DNA of 64,000 nt from assembly GCF_017487405.1 (NCBI RefSeq), contig NZ_CP062222.1:667001-731000 (forward strand). Direction: 5' to 3'. Below, piece after piece: positions 34,164 to 43,655 of the stretch. The translations under genes were made by a program, and so were the position numbers. Below the pieces are notes generated by a model, which did not search any database, was not told where the DNA came from, and was given only the letters and a program-made list of their open reading frames with translations. This DNA is from Brevundimonas goettingensis (lineage in GTDB: Bacteria; Pseudomonadota; Alphaproteobacteria; Caulobacterales; Caulobacteraceae). Numbering within the stretch: the stretch's first letter is position 1; the number at the start of each line of letters is the position of its first letter.

Positions 34164-34679
34164 ATGACCCATCTGTTGCCGACCACCCCGATCACCAACG
34201 AGGCCGAGGCCCTGAAGGCCGCCCGGGCCAGCGCCATCGCTATTTTCATCGGCGTCGTGGTGGGAATCATCGGCGCGCTCTGGACCCTGATGAACCCCCA
34301 GTTCGCCGAAGCCGTCGCCGCCGCCCAGTCCCAGATGCAGGGCAGCAATCCCGGGGCTGCGGCGGGCGCGAAGATCGGCGAGTACGTCGGCTACGCCCTG
34401 TTGGTCGTCTCGGCCATCTTCGGCATCGTGCAGTGGCAAAAGCCTGCCAAGTGGATCGCCATCCTCTTCATGGTGCTGATCGTTCTGTTCGGCCTTCTGC
34501 CCACCGCCTGCGCCCAGGTTCTCTCGGGCATGGTCCCCGGCATGCCGTCGGCGCCCATCTGGCTGACGGCCCTGTCGGTCGTGAGCCAGATCATTCAGTT
34601 CGTCCTGCACATCACCGGACTGAAGGGCATTTCCAAGCTCGACCAGATCCAGCTGGACGCCGCCAACTCGGCCTACTGA
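34164..34679 (+). CDS. Small integral membrane protein, unrecognised family
   Basis: A 171-residue protein starting at an ATG with AGGAAG 6 bases before it. Four hydrophobic stretches are visible at about 20-40, 78-96, 101-118 and 132-152, with a glutamine/glycine-rich soluble loop (about 45-70). I do not recognise the family. It ends one base before arsC on the same strand and is divergent from the ast cluster, so it may share arsC's transcript. Confidence 0.75.
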   Translation: MTHLLPTTPITNEAEALKAARASAIAIFIGVVVGIIGALWTLMNPQFAEAVAAAQSQMQGSNPGAAAGAKIGEYVGYALLVVSAIFGIVQWQKPAKWIAILFMVLIVLFGLLPTACAQVLSGMVPGMPSAPIWLTALSVVSQIIQFVLHITGLKGISKLDQIQLDAANSAY

Positions 34680-34680
34680 T

Positions 34681-35022
34681 TTGACCGTTCGCCTGTTCCA
34701 CAATCCCCGCTGCAGCACCTCGCGCAATGCGCTGGCGCTGTTGCGGGAGCGGGGCGTCGAGCCGGAGATCGTCGACTATCTGAAGACCGGCTGGGACGCC
34801 GCGACGCTGAACCGGCTGGCTTCGGAGACCGGCGGCGGTCTCAGGGGCTTGCTGCGGACCAAGGAGGAGGGCGCCAAGATCCTCCTCGCCGCCGACGCCT
34901 CCGACGCCGCCATCCTCAAGGCCATGATCGCCGAGCCGATCCTGGTCGAACGCCCCATCCTCGAAACCGACAAGGGCGCCCGCATCGGCCGCCCGATCGA
35001 ACGGGTGCTGGAGGTCCTCTAG
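34681..35022 (+). CDS. arsC: ArsC/Spx-family reductase (arsenate reductase-like)
   Basis: Thioredoxin-fold protein of 113 residues with the redox-site HNPRCSTSRNAL (Cys11) and the late GRPIERVLE segment that supplies the arginine in arsenate reductases. The pattern suits glutaredoxin-dependent ArsC. No other arsenic gene is near, so the physiological substrate is uncertain. The start appears to be TTG directly after the preceding stop. The stop shares a CTAG with the convergent nitronate monooxygenase-like gene. Confidence 0.85.
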   Translation: MTVRLFHNPRCSTSRNALALLRERGVEPEIVDYLKTGWDAATLNRLASETGGGLRGLLRTKEEGAKILLAADASDAAILKAMIAEPILVERPILETDKGARIGRPIERVLEVL

Positions 35023-36071
35023 ACCCCCGCGGCCATCTCCCGCACGAGACGAGCCACCAGTTCCGCTGCCGGCATGGACCTCGCCAGGGGCGCGCCCTGA
35101 CCGGCCCACTGGGCGCCGAATCCGCCGTCGCCGTGAGCCTTGGCGGCGGCGTTCAGCGCCTTTCCGGCGTCATAGGCGATGGGATAGGCGGGAGCGGGCA
35201 GGGCGTTCGCCTGACCCCATGCGGTAAATCGGTTGGCCAGACAGCGGGCGGGTCGACCGGAGATGGCGTGCGTCATCACCGTATGGTCGGCGGCCTCGCT
35301 GGCCAGCGCCTCACGATAGAAGCTGTCGGCCAAGCTCTCCGGGCAGGCGATGAAGGCTGTGCCCAGCTGGGCCGCGACCGCGCCAAGGTCCAGCGCCGCC
35401 CGCACGCCGCGCCCGTCCATGATCCCGCCCGCCGCGATGACGGGCAGGGATGTCCGCTCGACCAGCAGTCGGGTCAGGGCCATCGTCCCCAGCCGGTCGT
35501 CGGCCGCGTCCGGATCGAAGACGCCGCGATGGCCGCCGGCCTCCCAGCCCTGGGCGACCACGGCGTCGATCCCGGCCGCCTCGACGGCGCGGGCCTCGGC
35601 GAGGCTCGTCGCGGTCGCCAGCAGGACGCAGCCGGACGCCTTCAGCGCCGCGATCACATCCGCGCCGGGCAGGCCGAAGTGGAAGCTGACCACCGGCGGG
35701 GCCGTCTCCACCAGCAGGGCCTGCATCGCCGCATCGTCATTGAAGCTCTGATAGATCGTCTTCAGCCGCGCCGGCGGTTCGGCTCCGAACCCGGCGAACA
35801 GGGGCGCGAGGACCCCCAGCCAGTCGTCCTCCCGCGCCGGGTCCGCAACCGGCGTCGTATGGACGAAGACGTTCACATTGAACGGACGCGGGGTCAGGGC
35901 GCGCACCGCCGTGATCATCGCCGCCGGCCCGGTCGCATCCGTGGCCCCGACCGCGATCCCGCCCAGCGCTCCGGCGTTGGAGACCGCCGCCGCCATCTCC
36001 GGCGTCGAGACCCCGGCCATCGGCGCCTGCAGGATGGGCAGCGACACGCTCAGCCGGTCGAGAAGGCTCAT
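35019..36071 (-). CDS. Nitronate monooxygenase / 2-nitropropane dioxygenase family FMN protein
   Basis: FMN-binding TIM barrel of 350 residues. LPILQAPMAGVSTPEMAAAV, AQGWEAGGHRG (a loop with the family's conserved His) and VIAAGGIMDGRGVRAAL (phosphate-binding) are characteristic. The family detoxifies alkyl nitronates, although several members are enoyl reductases; the substrate is not certain. It ends in a CTAG shared with arsC and lies 7 bases downstream of tamB on the same strand. Confidence 0.88.
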   Translation of the reverse strand: MSLLDRLSVSLPILQAPMAGVSTPEMAAAVSNAGALGGIAVGATDATGPAAMITAVRALTPRPFNVNVFVHTTPVADPAREDDWLGVLAPLFAGFGAEPPARLKTIYQSFNDDAAMQALLVETAPPVVSFHFGLPGADVIAALKASGCVLLATATSLAEARAVEAAGIDAVVAQGWEAGGHRGVFDPDAADDRLGTMALTRLLVERTSLPVIAAGGIMDGRGVRAALDLGAVAAQLGTAFIACPESLADSFYREALASEAADHTVMTHAISGRPARCLANRFTAWGQANALPAPAYPIAYDAGKALNAAAKAHGDGGFGAQWAGQGAPLARSMPAAELVARLVREMAAGV

Positions 36072-36078
36072 CGCCCGG

Positions 36079-39000
36079 TCAGTTCCGGTTCGGCCGGCTG
36101 TCGGCCCGTCCGCCGGGATTGCGGCTCTGACGGCGCCAGCGGATCGACAGGGTCGCGTCGCCGGTGCCCCCGACCTTGGAGCTGATGGCCAGGCTGCGGC
36201 GGACCTGCCATTCGACGTTGACCGCCGCCCCGCCTTCGCCGCCGCCGATGATCTCCAGATAGACGTTGTCGGTGATGTAGCGCCCGCCCGCGACCGTCAG
36301 GGCCGAGGCCTCGCCGCCGAACGACAGCCGGTCCAGCCCGGCCAGTTCGCGCAGGTTGCCGATCACATCGAAGCCGCCGCCGCCGGCTAGGGACGCGACC
36401 CCCGAGGCCAGCTGCGCCGCCTCGAAGCCCGACAGCTGCGACGCCGACCGGCCGAACAGCACCTGGGACAGGATCTCGTCTTGGGGCAGGGACGGGGTGG
36501 ACGTCAGTTCGATCTTGGGTGCGGCGGCGGTGCCTGTGACCTTGACGGTCGCCGACAGGGTCGGGTCGTCGCGCGTCGCCGACAGGTTCAGCCGGATCAG
36601 GGCCGGATCGGTCGACAGGGCCACTGTGCCCCGGTCGTCGAACACGAAGCGCTTGCCCGCGAACTCATAGTCGCCGCGCACCACGCTGGCGTTTCCGGTC
36701 AGGACCGGCTGGGCGATCGTGCCGGTGACCTGGGCGTTGACGCGCATCTCGACGTTCAGGCCGCGCCCGACCACCCGGATGTCGCCGCCGGGCGAGGTCA
36801 GGCGGATGTTCAGGCCGAACTGCGGGCCGCGCTGCTTCGCCGTGTCCTGATCCGGCGGATCGCCGCCGGGGCGGTTGATCTCGACCACATCCATGCCGAC
36901 CACGCCGTTCACCCCCGGCGGATTGGCCTCGATCTTCGCATCGTCGATCGCGATCTGGCCGGTCAGGGTGATGTTGCCGTCCGCGCCGCGCACCACGGTG
37001 ATGGGCCCGGAGGCGTGGGCCTCGGCGATATCGTTGTCGATGATCCTGAACTTCGCGAGCGCCAGTTCGAAGCTGGAGCCCGAGCCTTCGCGCAGGCCGA
37101 TGCGGCCGTCGCCGGTCACCGTGCCGCCGGTCCCGTCGTTGGCGGCGAAGGTCTCGATCAGGGCGGTGGTGTCGTCGAACCGGCTGGCCATGGTCAGGCC
37201 GTTCAGGCGCAGGCCCGTGGCGTTGTCGCGGAATGCGCCCTCCCTGACGTCCAGCCGGCCGTTGATGCGCGGCTCGGCGATGGTGCCGGCGATGGTCGCA
37301 TTGCCGTTGACCTGACCGGCCAGGGAGCGTTCACCGCCCAGGAACAGGTCCCAGATCGGCTGGATCTGACCCTGGACCGAGACCGTGCCCGACATAGGAC
37401 GAGTCCGCACCACCGCCAGCCGCAGCGGCGCGGCCGAGGCCTCGACCGGCAGGGTCAGGTCGACGTTGGCGCGAACTTCCGTGTCGTCATTGGCGGCGGC
37501 GACGACATGCAGGACGTCGTTGTTCAGGGTCGCGTTCAGGGTGCCGTCCACGGCCAGGCCGCGCGGGGCGTCGACGCTGCGGATCTGCTTCAGGGTCACA
37601 TTGGCGATGCCGTCCAGATCATCGCCGGCGCCGCGCAGCGAGACCTTGCCGGTGATCTGGCCGCGCAGGTCCGAGACGAGGGAGCCGAGCTCCACCGCGC
37701 TGAGGTCGGCCTCGATGACCGCCGCATTGGAATCCTGACGCAGCTCGCCCAGCAGGACGCCGCCGCCGACGTTCAGGTCGACCCGCGCCACCTTGCCGTC
37801 CCCGGCCAGGGCGATGACCGCCGGGTTGCGGGTGGTGAAGCTGATTTCTCGCACCCGGCCGCCGCCCCGCAGGGTGACGCTCTGGTCGGTATTGTTGGGG
37901 CGGGCATAGACGCCGGAGCCGTTGAACTGGATCGGCACGTCGCCGCCGACGTCCAGGGCCAGGGTGAAGGGCAGGCGGGACAGGGTGCCGCGCCCCTCAA
38001 GATCCAGGCTGCGGATCGTATAGGTCGAGCCGGTCAGGCGGGCGTTCTTGGCCGTGACGTCCAGGATGGCGGTGTCATCGCCTCCTCCCTCGGTCAGGCG
38101 GACGCGGCCCTCGGCGCTGCCCGAGGCGATGAAGGCTCCGGGCCGGGCGCTGAAGGTCAGGTCGGCGCTCGACGGGATGCTGTCGGACAGCGATATGGCC
38201 CCTTGCGCCTTCACCCCCCCGGCGTCGACGTCCACATCGGTCAGGCGGATCGCCTTTCCGCCCAGGAAGAAGCTGCCCGAGGCGGCGGCGGGGCCATAGT
38301 TGGAGGCGCTGGTGATGGTCACCCGACCGTCGGAGGCGTCCAGCCCCTTGCGGAAACTCAGGATCAGCTGGGTCTGGGTCAGTTTCAGCGGCCCGGCGTC
38401 GACCTTGTCGAAGCCCGCCGTCAGATCCACGCGCGGCTGGGCCAGGGTGCCGGTCAGGGCGCCGTTGCCGACCATGGCGCCGTCGATGGCCACCGGCCCG
38501 ACGCCGAACGGCCCTCGGGCGTTCCAGTTGAGCGCCAGCCGCAGCCGGCCGTCGAAGCCCATCAGCCCACGGGCCGCGGCCTCGCCCATGGTCCCGGTGA
38601 CCAGCAGCTTGTCGACCGTCAGCTCATGCTCCATCCGCCCTTCGAACTGAACGCGCGGGGTCGGGCCCAGCAGTCGGTCCAGCTCGGACAGGCCGGTCAG
38701 CACCTTCTGGCCGCGTCCATCGAAGCCGAGCCGCCACGGCTGACCCGAGCGGTTGGAGGCGGTGATGGTCCCGGCCAGCTGACCGCTCGCGCCCTTCTGC
38801 ACCCGGCCGATGTCGGTGATCCGCGCCGTACCCCGGAAACCGAGGCCGCCGGTCAGGTTGCGCGTGCCGGCGCCGTTCACCAGCAGACCCTGGCCGACCA
38901 GGTCGATCTTCTCGAACAGGAAGGCGCCGTCCTTCATCCGGGCCGCTTCGACCTTCAGGCGAGGCGTCGCGCCGAACAGGGCGCCGATGACCCCCTCGGT

Positions 39001-40314
39001 GGAGCCGCCGTTGGTGATCAGGTCGCCGTCGATGTCCATCCGGCCATTCTTGACCTGGATATGCAGCGGGCCGGTCATCCGGGTCGCCTTGTAGCTGGCT
39101 ATGTCGGCGGCCAGCATGGTGGCGCGGCCGGTCAGGCTCCAGGTCGCCGCGTCGCCGCGGAAGGTCCCGCTCCAGGCCGTGCGCCCGCCGAGCGTGAGAC
39201 CCAGCAGCCGGGTCAGGGAGCCGGTCTCGACCTCCAACTGGATCCCGTCGGGCGCCGACCGGTCCGACATCCGGATCAGGCCTCGGGCGTTGGAGTTGAA
39301 ATTCTCGGAAATGAAGCGCCAGCCGACGCCCTGGTATCCCTTGCGGGTCTCGTCCGGCACGGCGGCGAAGCCGAAGCGGGCGGTCCGGCCGATCCGTTTG
39401 ACGAAAGGCTCCAGCAGGTCCGAGCCGCTGAAGTCCGCATAGCCCGAAATCCGCGCGCCGGCCTTGCCATAGTGCCCCCTGACCACCAGCGGGACGAACT
39501 GGCCGGTCTTCACAGTGGCATCGACGATCTCCCCGTTGATCAGGGCCACGGCCGAGAAGGGCTGGTCGGGCGAATAGCCCAGCGAGCCGGCGATCGGTCC
39601 GCCCTGCGCCTCATTGGCGCGCAGGTTCAGCCGCAGGTCCTCGGGCTTGCCGCCGAAGGTCGCGGTCATCCGCAGATAGTCGCCCTGACGGTTCAGGCTG
39701 TAGGCGTTGACCTCGGCGTCTTTGGCCCCGAAGCGCGGGATGTCGGCGGCGCCGGTCAGCCGCCACCTGCCGTATTCCTTGGAGAAGCCCTCCAGCAGCT
39801 CGATATTGGCGGCGAACCGGTCGATGTCGACGCTGATCGGGGCGGGCTGGGGCGGCTTGCCGTCCGGCGGATCGATCTCGGGCCTGCGGATCAGGGTGAT
39901 CTTGTCGGCGCTGATCTCGTCGGCATGGAAGCGGCGGGTCAGCAGCGGCAGGTACGACCAGTCGACGCGCACATTGCGCGCGTCCAGCCAGACGCCCTTC
40001 TTGTCGGTGATGGTGACCCGGTCGAGCGTGAAGTCGTCGAACAGGTCGCCCTTCAATCCCTCGACATTGATCCGGCCATAACGGCTGATCTTGGTCCCGG
40101 CGAGGAAGCTGGTGACCAGGCCGCGCCCCGAGTCCGAAAGCAGATACATCCGCCCGCCGATCAGGCCGATCAGCAGGATGGCCACCAGCGAGGCCGTCAC
40201 GATCCCGGCGATGAAGGCCGCCAGCTGCAGTCGCGTGCGCTTCCTCACCGCCTTCTTGGCCGGCGTGTCCGGCTCGGCCTTGAAGGCTTCGACGATGTCG
40301 GGTTCCTCGGTCAA
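36079..40314 (-). CDS. tamB: Translocation and assembly module subunit TamB
   Basis: Very large inner-membrane-anchored periplasmic protein, 1411 residues, of the AsmA-like group. One membrane helix at about 30-55 is followed by beta-strand-rich repeats with lipid-groove character. The C-terminal TamB domain ends in the usual region (NLSATRDDPTLSATVKVTG; PSLPQDEILSQVLFGRSASQ). TamB works with TamA in outer-membrane protein insertion and in phospholipid transport. The start is TTG, overlapping the tamA stop (TTGA), so the two are translationally coupled. Confidence 0.93.
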   Translation of the reverse strand: MTEEPDIVEAFKAEPDTPAKKAVRKRTRLQLAAFIAGIVTASLVAILLIGLIGGRMYLLSDSGRGLVTSFLAGTKISRYGRINVEGLKGDLFDDFTLDRVTITDKKGVWLDARNVRVDWSYLPLLTRRFHADEISADKITLIRRPEIDPPDGKPPQPAPISVDIDRFAANIELLEGFSKEYGRWRLTGAADIPRFGAKDAEVNAYSLNRQGDYLRMTATFGGKPEDLRLNLRANEAQGGPIAGSLGYSPDQPFSAVALINGEIVDATVKTGQFVPLVVRGHYGKAGARISGYADFSGSDLLEPFVKRIGRTARFGFAAVPDETRKGYQGVGWRFISENFNSNARGLIRMSDRSAPDGIQLEVETGSLTRLLGLTLGGRTAWSGTFRGDAATWSLTGRATMLAADIASYKATRMTGPLHIQVKNGRMDIDGDLITNGGSTEGVIGALFGATPRLKVEAARMKDGAFLFEKIDLVGQGLLVNGAGTRNLTGGLGFRGTARITDIGRVQKGASGQLAGTITASNRSGQPWRLGFDGRGQKVLTGLSELDRLLGPTPRVQFEGRMEHELTVDKLLVTGTMGEAAARGLMGFDGRLRLALNWNARGPFGVGPVAIDGAMVGNGALTGTLAQPRVDLTAGFDKVDAGPLKLTQTQLILSFRKGLDASDGRVTITSASNYGPAAASGSFFLGGKAIRLTDVDVDAGGVKAQGAISLSDSIPSSADLTFSARPGAFIASGSAEGRVRLTEGGGDDTAILDVTAKNARLTGSTYTIRSLDLEGRGTLSRLPFTLALDVGGDVPIQFNGSGVYARPNNTDQSVTLRGGGRVREISFTTRNPAVIALAGDGKVARVDLNVGGGVLLGELRQDSNAAVIEADLSAVELGSLVSDLRGQITGKVSLRGAGDDLDGIANVTLKQIRSVDAPRGLAVDGTLNATLNNDVLHVVAAANDDTEVRANVDLTLPVEASAAPLRLAVVRTRPMSGTVSVQGQIQPIWDLFLGGERSLAGQVNGNATIAGTIAEPRINGRLDVREGAFRDNATGLRLNGLTMASRFDDTTALIETFAANDGTGGTVTGDGRIGLREGSGSSFELALAKFRIIDNDIAEAHASGPITVVRGADGNITLTGQIAIDDAKIEANPPGVNGVVGMDVVEINRPGGDPPDQDTAKQRGPQFGLNIRLTSPGGDIRVVGRGLNVEMRVNAQVTGTIAQPVLTGNASVVRGDYEFAGKRFVFDDRGTVALSTDPALIRLNLSATRDDPTLSATVKVTGTAAAPKIELTSTPSLPQDEILSQVLFGRSASQLSGFEAAQLASGVASLAGGGGFDVIGNLRELAGLDRLSFGGEASALTVAGGRYITDNVYLEIIGGGEGGAAVNVEWQVRRSLAISSKVGGTGDATLSIRWRRQSRNPGGRADSRPNRN

Positions 40315-42086
40315 AACGCCTGACCGATGCTGATGTAGATCTGGAACTTGCTGTCGCCTTCCTGCGGCGAAAGCGGGAAGGCCAGGTCGGCGCGCACGGG
40401 ACCGAACGGCAGTTTGAAGCGAGCCCCGACGCCGGCGCCGTAACGCATATTGGTCAGGTTGGGCGTTTCCTGGAAGCCGATGGCCCCGGCGTCGACGAAG
40501 GCCACGGCCTGCCAGCTCTCTCCGATGTCGCGCCGCACCTCGATGGAGCCCTCGAACAGGGACAGGCCGCCGCGCGGGGTGTTGTCGGGCAGGCGCGGGT
40601 TGACGCCCTGGTACTCATAGCCGCGTACCGAACCGCCGCCGCCCGAATAGAACAGGCGGTCCGACGGCACCGTCAGCTCCTGCCCGCCGATGATCGAGCC
40701 GATCCGGATCCGCCCGGCCAGGACGGTATGGGCGTCCTTCTCGATCGGGACATACATCGTCCCTTGCGTCTCGGCGCGAAGGAACAGGACCGTGTCCTCG
40801 CCCGCCACCGCCGTCGGCTGGACATTCAGGGTGACGCGATAGCCCCTGGTCGGGTTCAGCGGGTCGTTCGATTGATCCAGATAGGCGCTGCCCCGGCCTG
40901 TCAGGATGACCAGGTCGCGGTCGAAGCTCAGCGGCAGCTGGGTCACCGGGTCGTACCGGTTTTCGTAGTAGCGTCCGGCGTCCAGCCCCAGGCCGTAGCT
41001 GTAATAGGACGTCCGGCCGATGCGCTGCTGCAGGTCGGCCGAGGTGGTGAAGGCGGTGCGGGTATAGGCGTCGGTGTCTTCGTTGACCGCGGCGACCGAC
41101 AGTTTCAGCGTCTGGCCGGGATGGCGCCAGTGGGGCAGGGACAGATCGACGCCCAGCCGGCTGTCGATATTGGCGGCGCGGGCCTGGAATTTGATCGTGT
41201 CGGCGCGGTTGTAATGGTTGAACCAGGTCCAGATGACGTCGACGCCGGAGCCTTCGGCGGTCGAGAAGCTGGCCCCGGCTTCCAGGATGCGGCGCGGCCG
41301 GTCGTTCAGGCTGACGATGACCGGCCGGTTGCCGTCGGCATTGGCCTGATCGGCAGGGGCAAGCGCTACGCCGACGCCGTCATAGACCCCGGTGTCCAGC
41401 AGCCGGCGCTCAAGCTCGGCGACCTTGTCCGGATCGAAGGTGTCGCCCTCTCGCCAGGGCGCCAGGCCCGCGACCCAGTTCGGATTGGTCGAGCCTTCGG
41501 TATCCAGCTTGACCCCGTCCAGCCGGACCAGCAGGCCCGAGACGATCTTGTAGGTCGGTTGCACCGTGAACCCGGCATGATCGACCACCACCCGGCGCGG
41601 TTCGGTCTTCGCGTCGGCATAGCCGCGGCGGGTCAGGCCGGCGACGATCCGGCCCTCGGCGGCGATGACGTCCACGGCCCGGCCTGGATCGCCGACGTTC
41701 AACCCCAGCTCGCCGTTGACGGCGGTCTCCACCTCGGGCGCGGGTGCGGGGGCGATCCAGTCGATGACCGGCCGGCTGATCAGGAAGCGCGGACCGGGAA
41801 TGACGTTAATGGCGGCGACGGGGGTGTCCTCGCCCTCGACCACGTCTTCGACGGTCGCCTGGTAATAGCCTTCGGAGCGCAGCAGGGCTTGGGCCAGTTC
41901 GACCGAGGAGCGGGCGCGGCGGCGGGCCTCGAAGCGGTTGGCCGGGGCGTCGTCGACCTCGCCCACGGCGCGGGCCAGCTGGGCGCGCAGGGCGGCATCG
42001 ATCTCGCCGCGAATCTGGGCCTTGGGCTCGGCCAATGCGGGGGAGGCGAGGGCGCCGAGAAGGGCGGCGATCAGCCCCAGCCGCAC
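40311..42086 (-). CDS. tamA: Autotransporter assembly complex protein TamA (Omp85 family)
   Basis: Outer-membrane barrel protein partnered with TamB. A signal peptide (MRLGLIAALLGALASPALA) supports a GTG start at 42086; a longer TTG start at 42152 would add 22 arginine-rich residues. POTRA domains (about 25-260) precede the Omp85 barrel, with the conserved barrel motif SGGGGSVRGYEYQGVNPRLP (the VRGY/F motif) and the terminal phenylalanine (ISIGQAF). Upstream gene of the tamA-tamB pair. Confidence 0.92.
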   Translation of the reverse strand: MRLGLIAALLGALASPALAEPKAQIRGEIDAALRAQLARAVGEVDDAPANRFEARRRARSSVELAQALLRSEGYYQATVEDVVEGEDTPVAAINVIPGPRFLISRPVIDWIAPAPAPEVETAVNGELGLNVGDPGRAVDVIAAEGRIVAGLTRRGYADAKTEPRRVVVDHAGFTVQPTYKIVSGLLVRLDGVKLDTEGSTNPNWVAGLAPWREGDTFDPDKVAELERRLLDTGVYDGVGVALAPADQANADGNRPVIVSLNDRPRRILEAGASFSTAEGSGVDVIWTWFNHYNRADTIKFQARAANIDSRLGVDLSLPHWRHPGQTLKLSVAAVNEDTDAYTRTAFTTSADLQQRIGRTSYYSYGLGLDAGRYYENRYDPVTQLPLSFDRDLVILTGRGSAYLDQSNDPLNPTRGYRVTLNVQPTAVAGEDTVLFLRAETQGTMYVPIEKDAHTVLAGRIRIGSIIGGQELTVPSDRLFYSGGGGSVRGYEYQGVNPRLPDNTPRGGLSLFEGSIEVRRDIGESWQAVAFVDAGAIGFQETPNLTNMRYGAGVGARFKLPFGPVRADLAFPLSPQEGDSKFQIYISIGQAF

Positions 42087-42228
42087 TTCAATCCGGAACG
42101 GGCCCTTGCGACACCGGGGTCGGTCGGCCGGCTGGAATGGCCGTGAAATCAAACTGGAGCCTTCGTCTGCCTGAAGCCCGCCCGGGGGATGCGAAAATCA
42201 TCCCCTGATGGCGACCCTGTGGCGGGGG

Positions 42229-42486
42229 TCAGTAGAACAGGGTTTCGCTTTCGGGCTTCACCGTCTCTTCGGACGGACGCTGGTCGGGCGGCAGGGTGCC
42301 TTCGACCGGCGGCGGGGGCGTGGGAACGGTGTCCGACGCGGGCGCGGTGTGATCGGGCGCAGCCTCGGCGACCGGCGGGGCCTCGGGCGGAGGCGGGGCG
42401 GTTTCGGTCTGGGGCTGACGGACGTCGTCGCATGCGGCCAGGGCCGCTGCGCTGCAAATGGCGATCGCCAGAATCAGTCGTTTCAT
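42229..42486 (-). CDS. Small proline-rich lipoprotein
   Basis: An 85-residue protein with a lipoprotein signal (MKRLILAIAICSAAALAAC, lipobox Cys19). The mature part is a low-complexity proline/glutamate-rich stretch, probably disordered and exposed. Asp after the cysteine (CDD) could favour inner-membrane retention by the E. coli rule, though that rule may not apply here. No family is recognised. It lies upstream of tamA on the same strand, 142 bases away. Confidence 0.75.
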   Translation of the reverse strand: MKRLILAIAICSAAALAACDDVRQPQTETAPPPPEAPPVAEAAPDHTAPASDTVPTPPPPVEGTLPPDQRPSEETVKPESETLFY

Positions 42487-42681
42487 CGTCGTCCTCCCCC
42501 GTCCGGCGAAAACGCGCTCCGGACAGACCCGTTCCATATCGCTCATCCGGTCCCCGGTCACCCCTGCCGTGGCGATTCCGTGCGCCGGTTCTGCGACTTT
42601 CGGATCATTTCCTGCGTTCAGGATGCGACACGGGCTTGACCCGAATGGCGCGATGCAACAGAAGGCCCCCCACCCCACGGC

Positions 42682-42758
42682 GCGTCCTTAGCTCAGTTGG
42701 TTAGAGCATCTGACTTTTAATCAGAGGGTCCTCGGTTCGAGCCCGAGAGGACGTACCA
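42682..42758 (+). tRNA. tRNA-Lys (anticodon UUU)
   Basis: A 77-nt cloverleaf with a G-U pair at 1:72, a normal D arm (GCTCAGTTGGTTAGAGC), an anticodon stem TCTGA/TCAGA with loop CTTTTAA (anticodon TTT), and a T arm CTCGG-TTCGAGC-CCGAG. The CCA end is encoded at 42756-42758. It reads AAA and, by wobble, AAG. Confidence 0.97.
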
Positions 42759-42808
42759 TGGGGGCCTGTTTCCGGAAGCGCATCGCGCCCGTCGAAACGG
42801 CCCTCCGC

Positions 42809-43471
42809 CTAGCCCTTCAGGGCGGTAATGCCCATCACCAGCAGGAAGCCGGCCCAGTCGTTGACGATGTGCGTCACGGTCGAGGCCCAGAGGCTCTTCG
42901 TCACCAGATAGGGCAGGGTCAGCGCCAGGCGGGCCGCGAATATCACGCCGAGGGCCTGGGCCACATGCCAGCCGTAGGTCGGCAGGTGCAGGGCGCCGAA
43001 GATCAGGGCCGAGACGATCCAGGCGATCAGAAGGGCCGCCCGACGCGGCATCCGAACGCCTGACCGCAAGGCCGTCAAAACGGCGAGGAGAGGCAGGATG
43101 GTGATGAGCTCCTCGCCGAACAGCTGCGGCAGGGTGCTGGCGGCGAACAGCGCCAGTTGCGCCCCGCTCATCTTGCCGAACTGCTCGAAGATCGGGTTGG
43201 CGGCGGTCGGGCCCGCGTGCATCACCAGCAGGGCGATCATGGCGCTGACCAGCACCACCAGCGGCATGAAGGCGAGGCCGATGCCGAGGTCCCTGAGCCT
43301 GATGGGGGCAAACAGGGCGCGCCAGTGGACGCCGGCGGCGATCCGCAGGCCCGCGAGTGGCAGGCCGACGAACAGGGCGACCGCGGCCCAGCGGCCCGCC
43401 TCCGTCGGCCAGATCAGGCCCTGGAAGACCAGGGCGGCGAAGCCCAGGGCGCAGGTCGCCATAACCATCAA
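42809..43471 (-). CDS. CPBP-family intramembrane protease; start uncertain (possibly ATT at 43549)
   Basis: Membrane protein of the CAAX prenyl protease/bacteriocin-processing group, with six to seven helices. The active-site motifs are GEELITILPLL (Glu-Glu), FGALHLPTYGW (His) and THIVNDWAG (His, Asn). With standard codons the start is TTG 43471 or ATG 43468, without a ribosome site. The frame stays open upstream to an ATT at 43547-43549 preceded, at 7 bases, by AAGGAG. The extra residues ITRSPPPARDFPFYAGVPV look like natural N-terminus. Substrates are unknown. Confidence 0.75.
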   Translation of the reverse strand: MMVMATCALGFAALVFQGLIWPTEAGRWAAVALFVGLPLAGLRIAAGVHWRALFAPIRLRDLGIGLAFMPLVVLVSAMIALLVMHAGPTAANPIFEQFGKMSGAQLALFAASTLPQLFGEELITILPLLAVLTALRSGVRMPRRAALLIAWIVSALIFGALHLPTYGWHVAQALGVIFAARLALTLPYLVTKSLWASTVTHIVNDWAGFLLVMGITALKG

Positions 43472-43655
43472 CCAGCCGCCCGCTGAAATCGCGACGGGAA
43501 CGCCGGCATAGAAGGGAAAGTCGCGCGCCGGCGGGGGTGAACGGGTAATGGCGCGGCTCCTTCGTGGTTAAGGCGAGGCTATCGCAGCCATTCAGGGTTG
43601 AACAGGCGATCGGTGTTCGTCAGGCTGATCCCCACACAGGCGCGGAGAGGCCCGA

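Noticed and set aside
36481..40323. 1280-residue plus-strand ORF opposite tamB
   Set aside because: Antisense frame kept open by high GC and third-position bias; the protein is rich in Arg/Gly/Asp/Gln with no domain, and tamB is certain.
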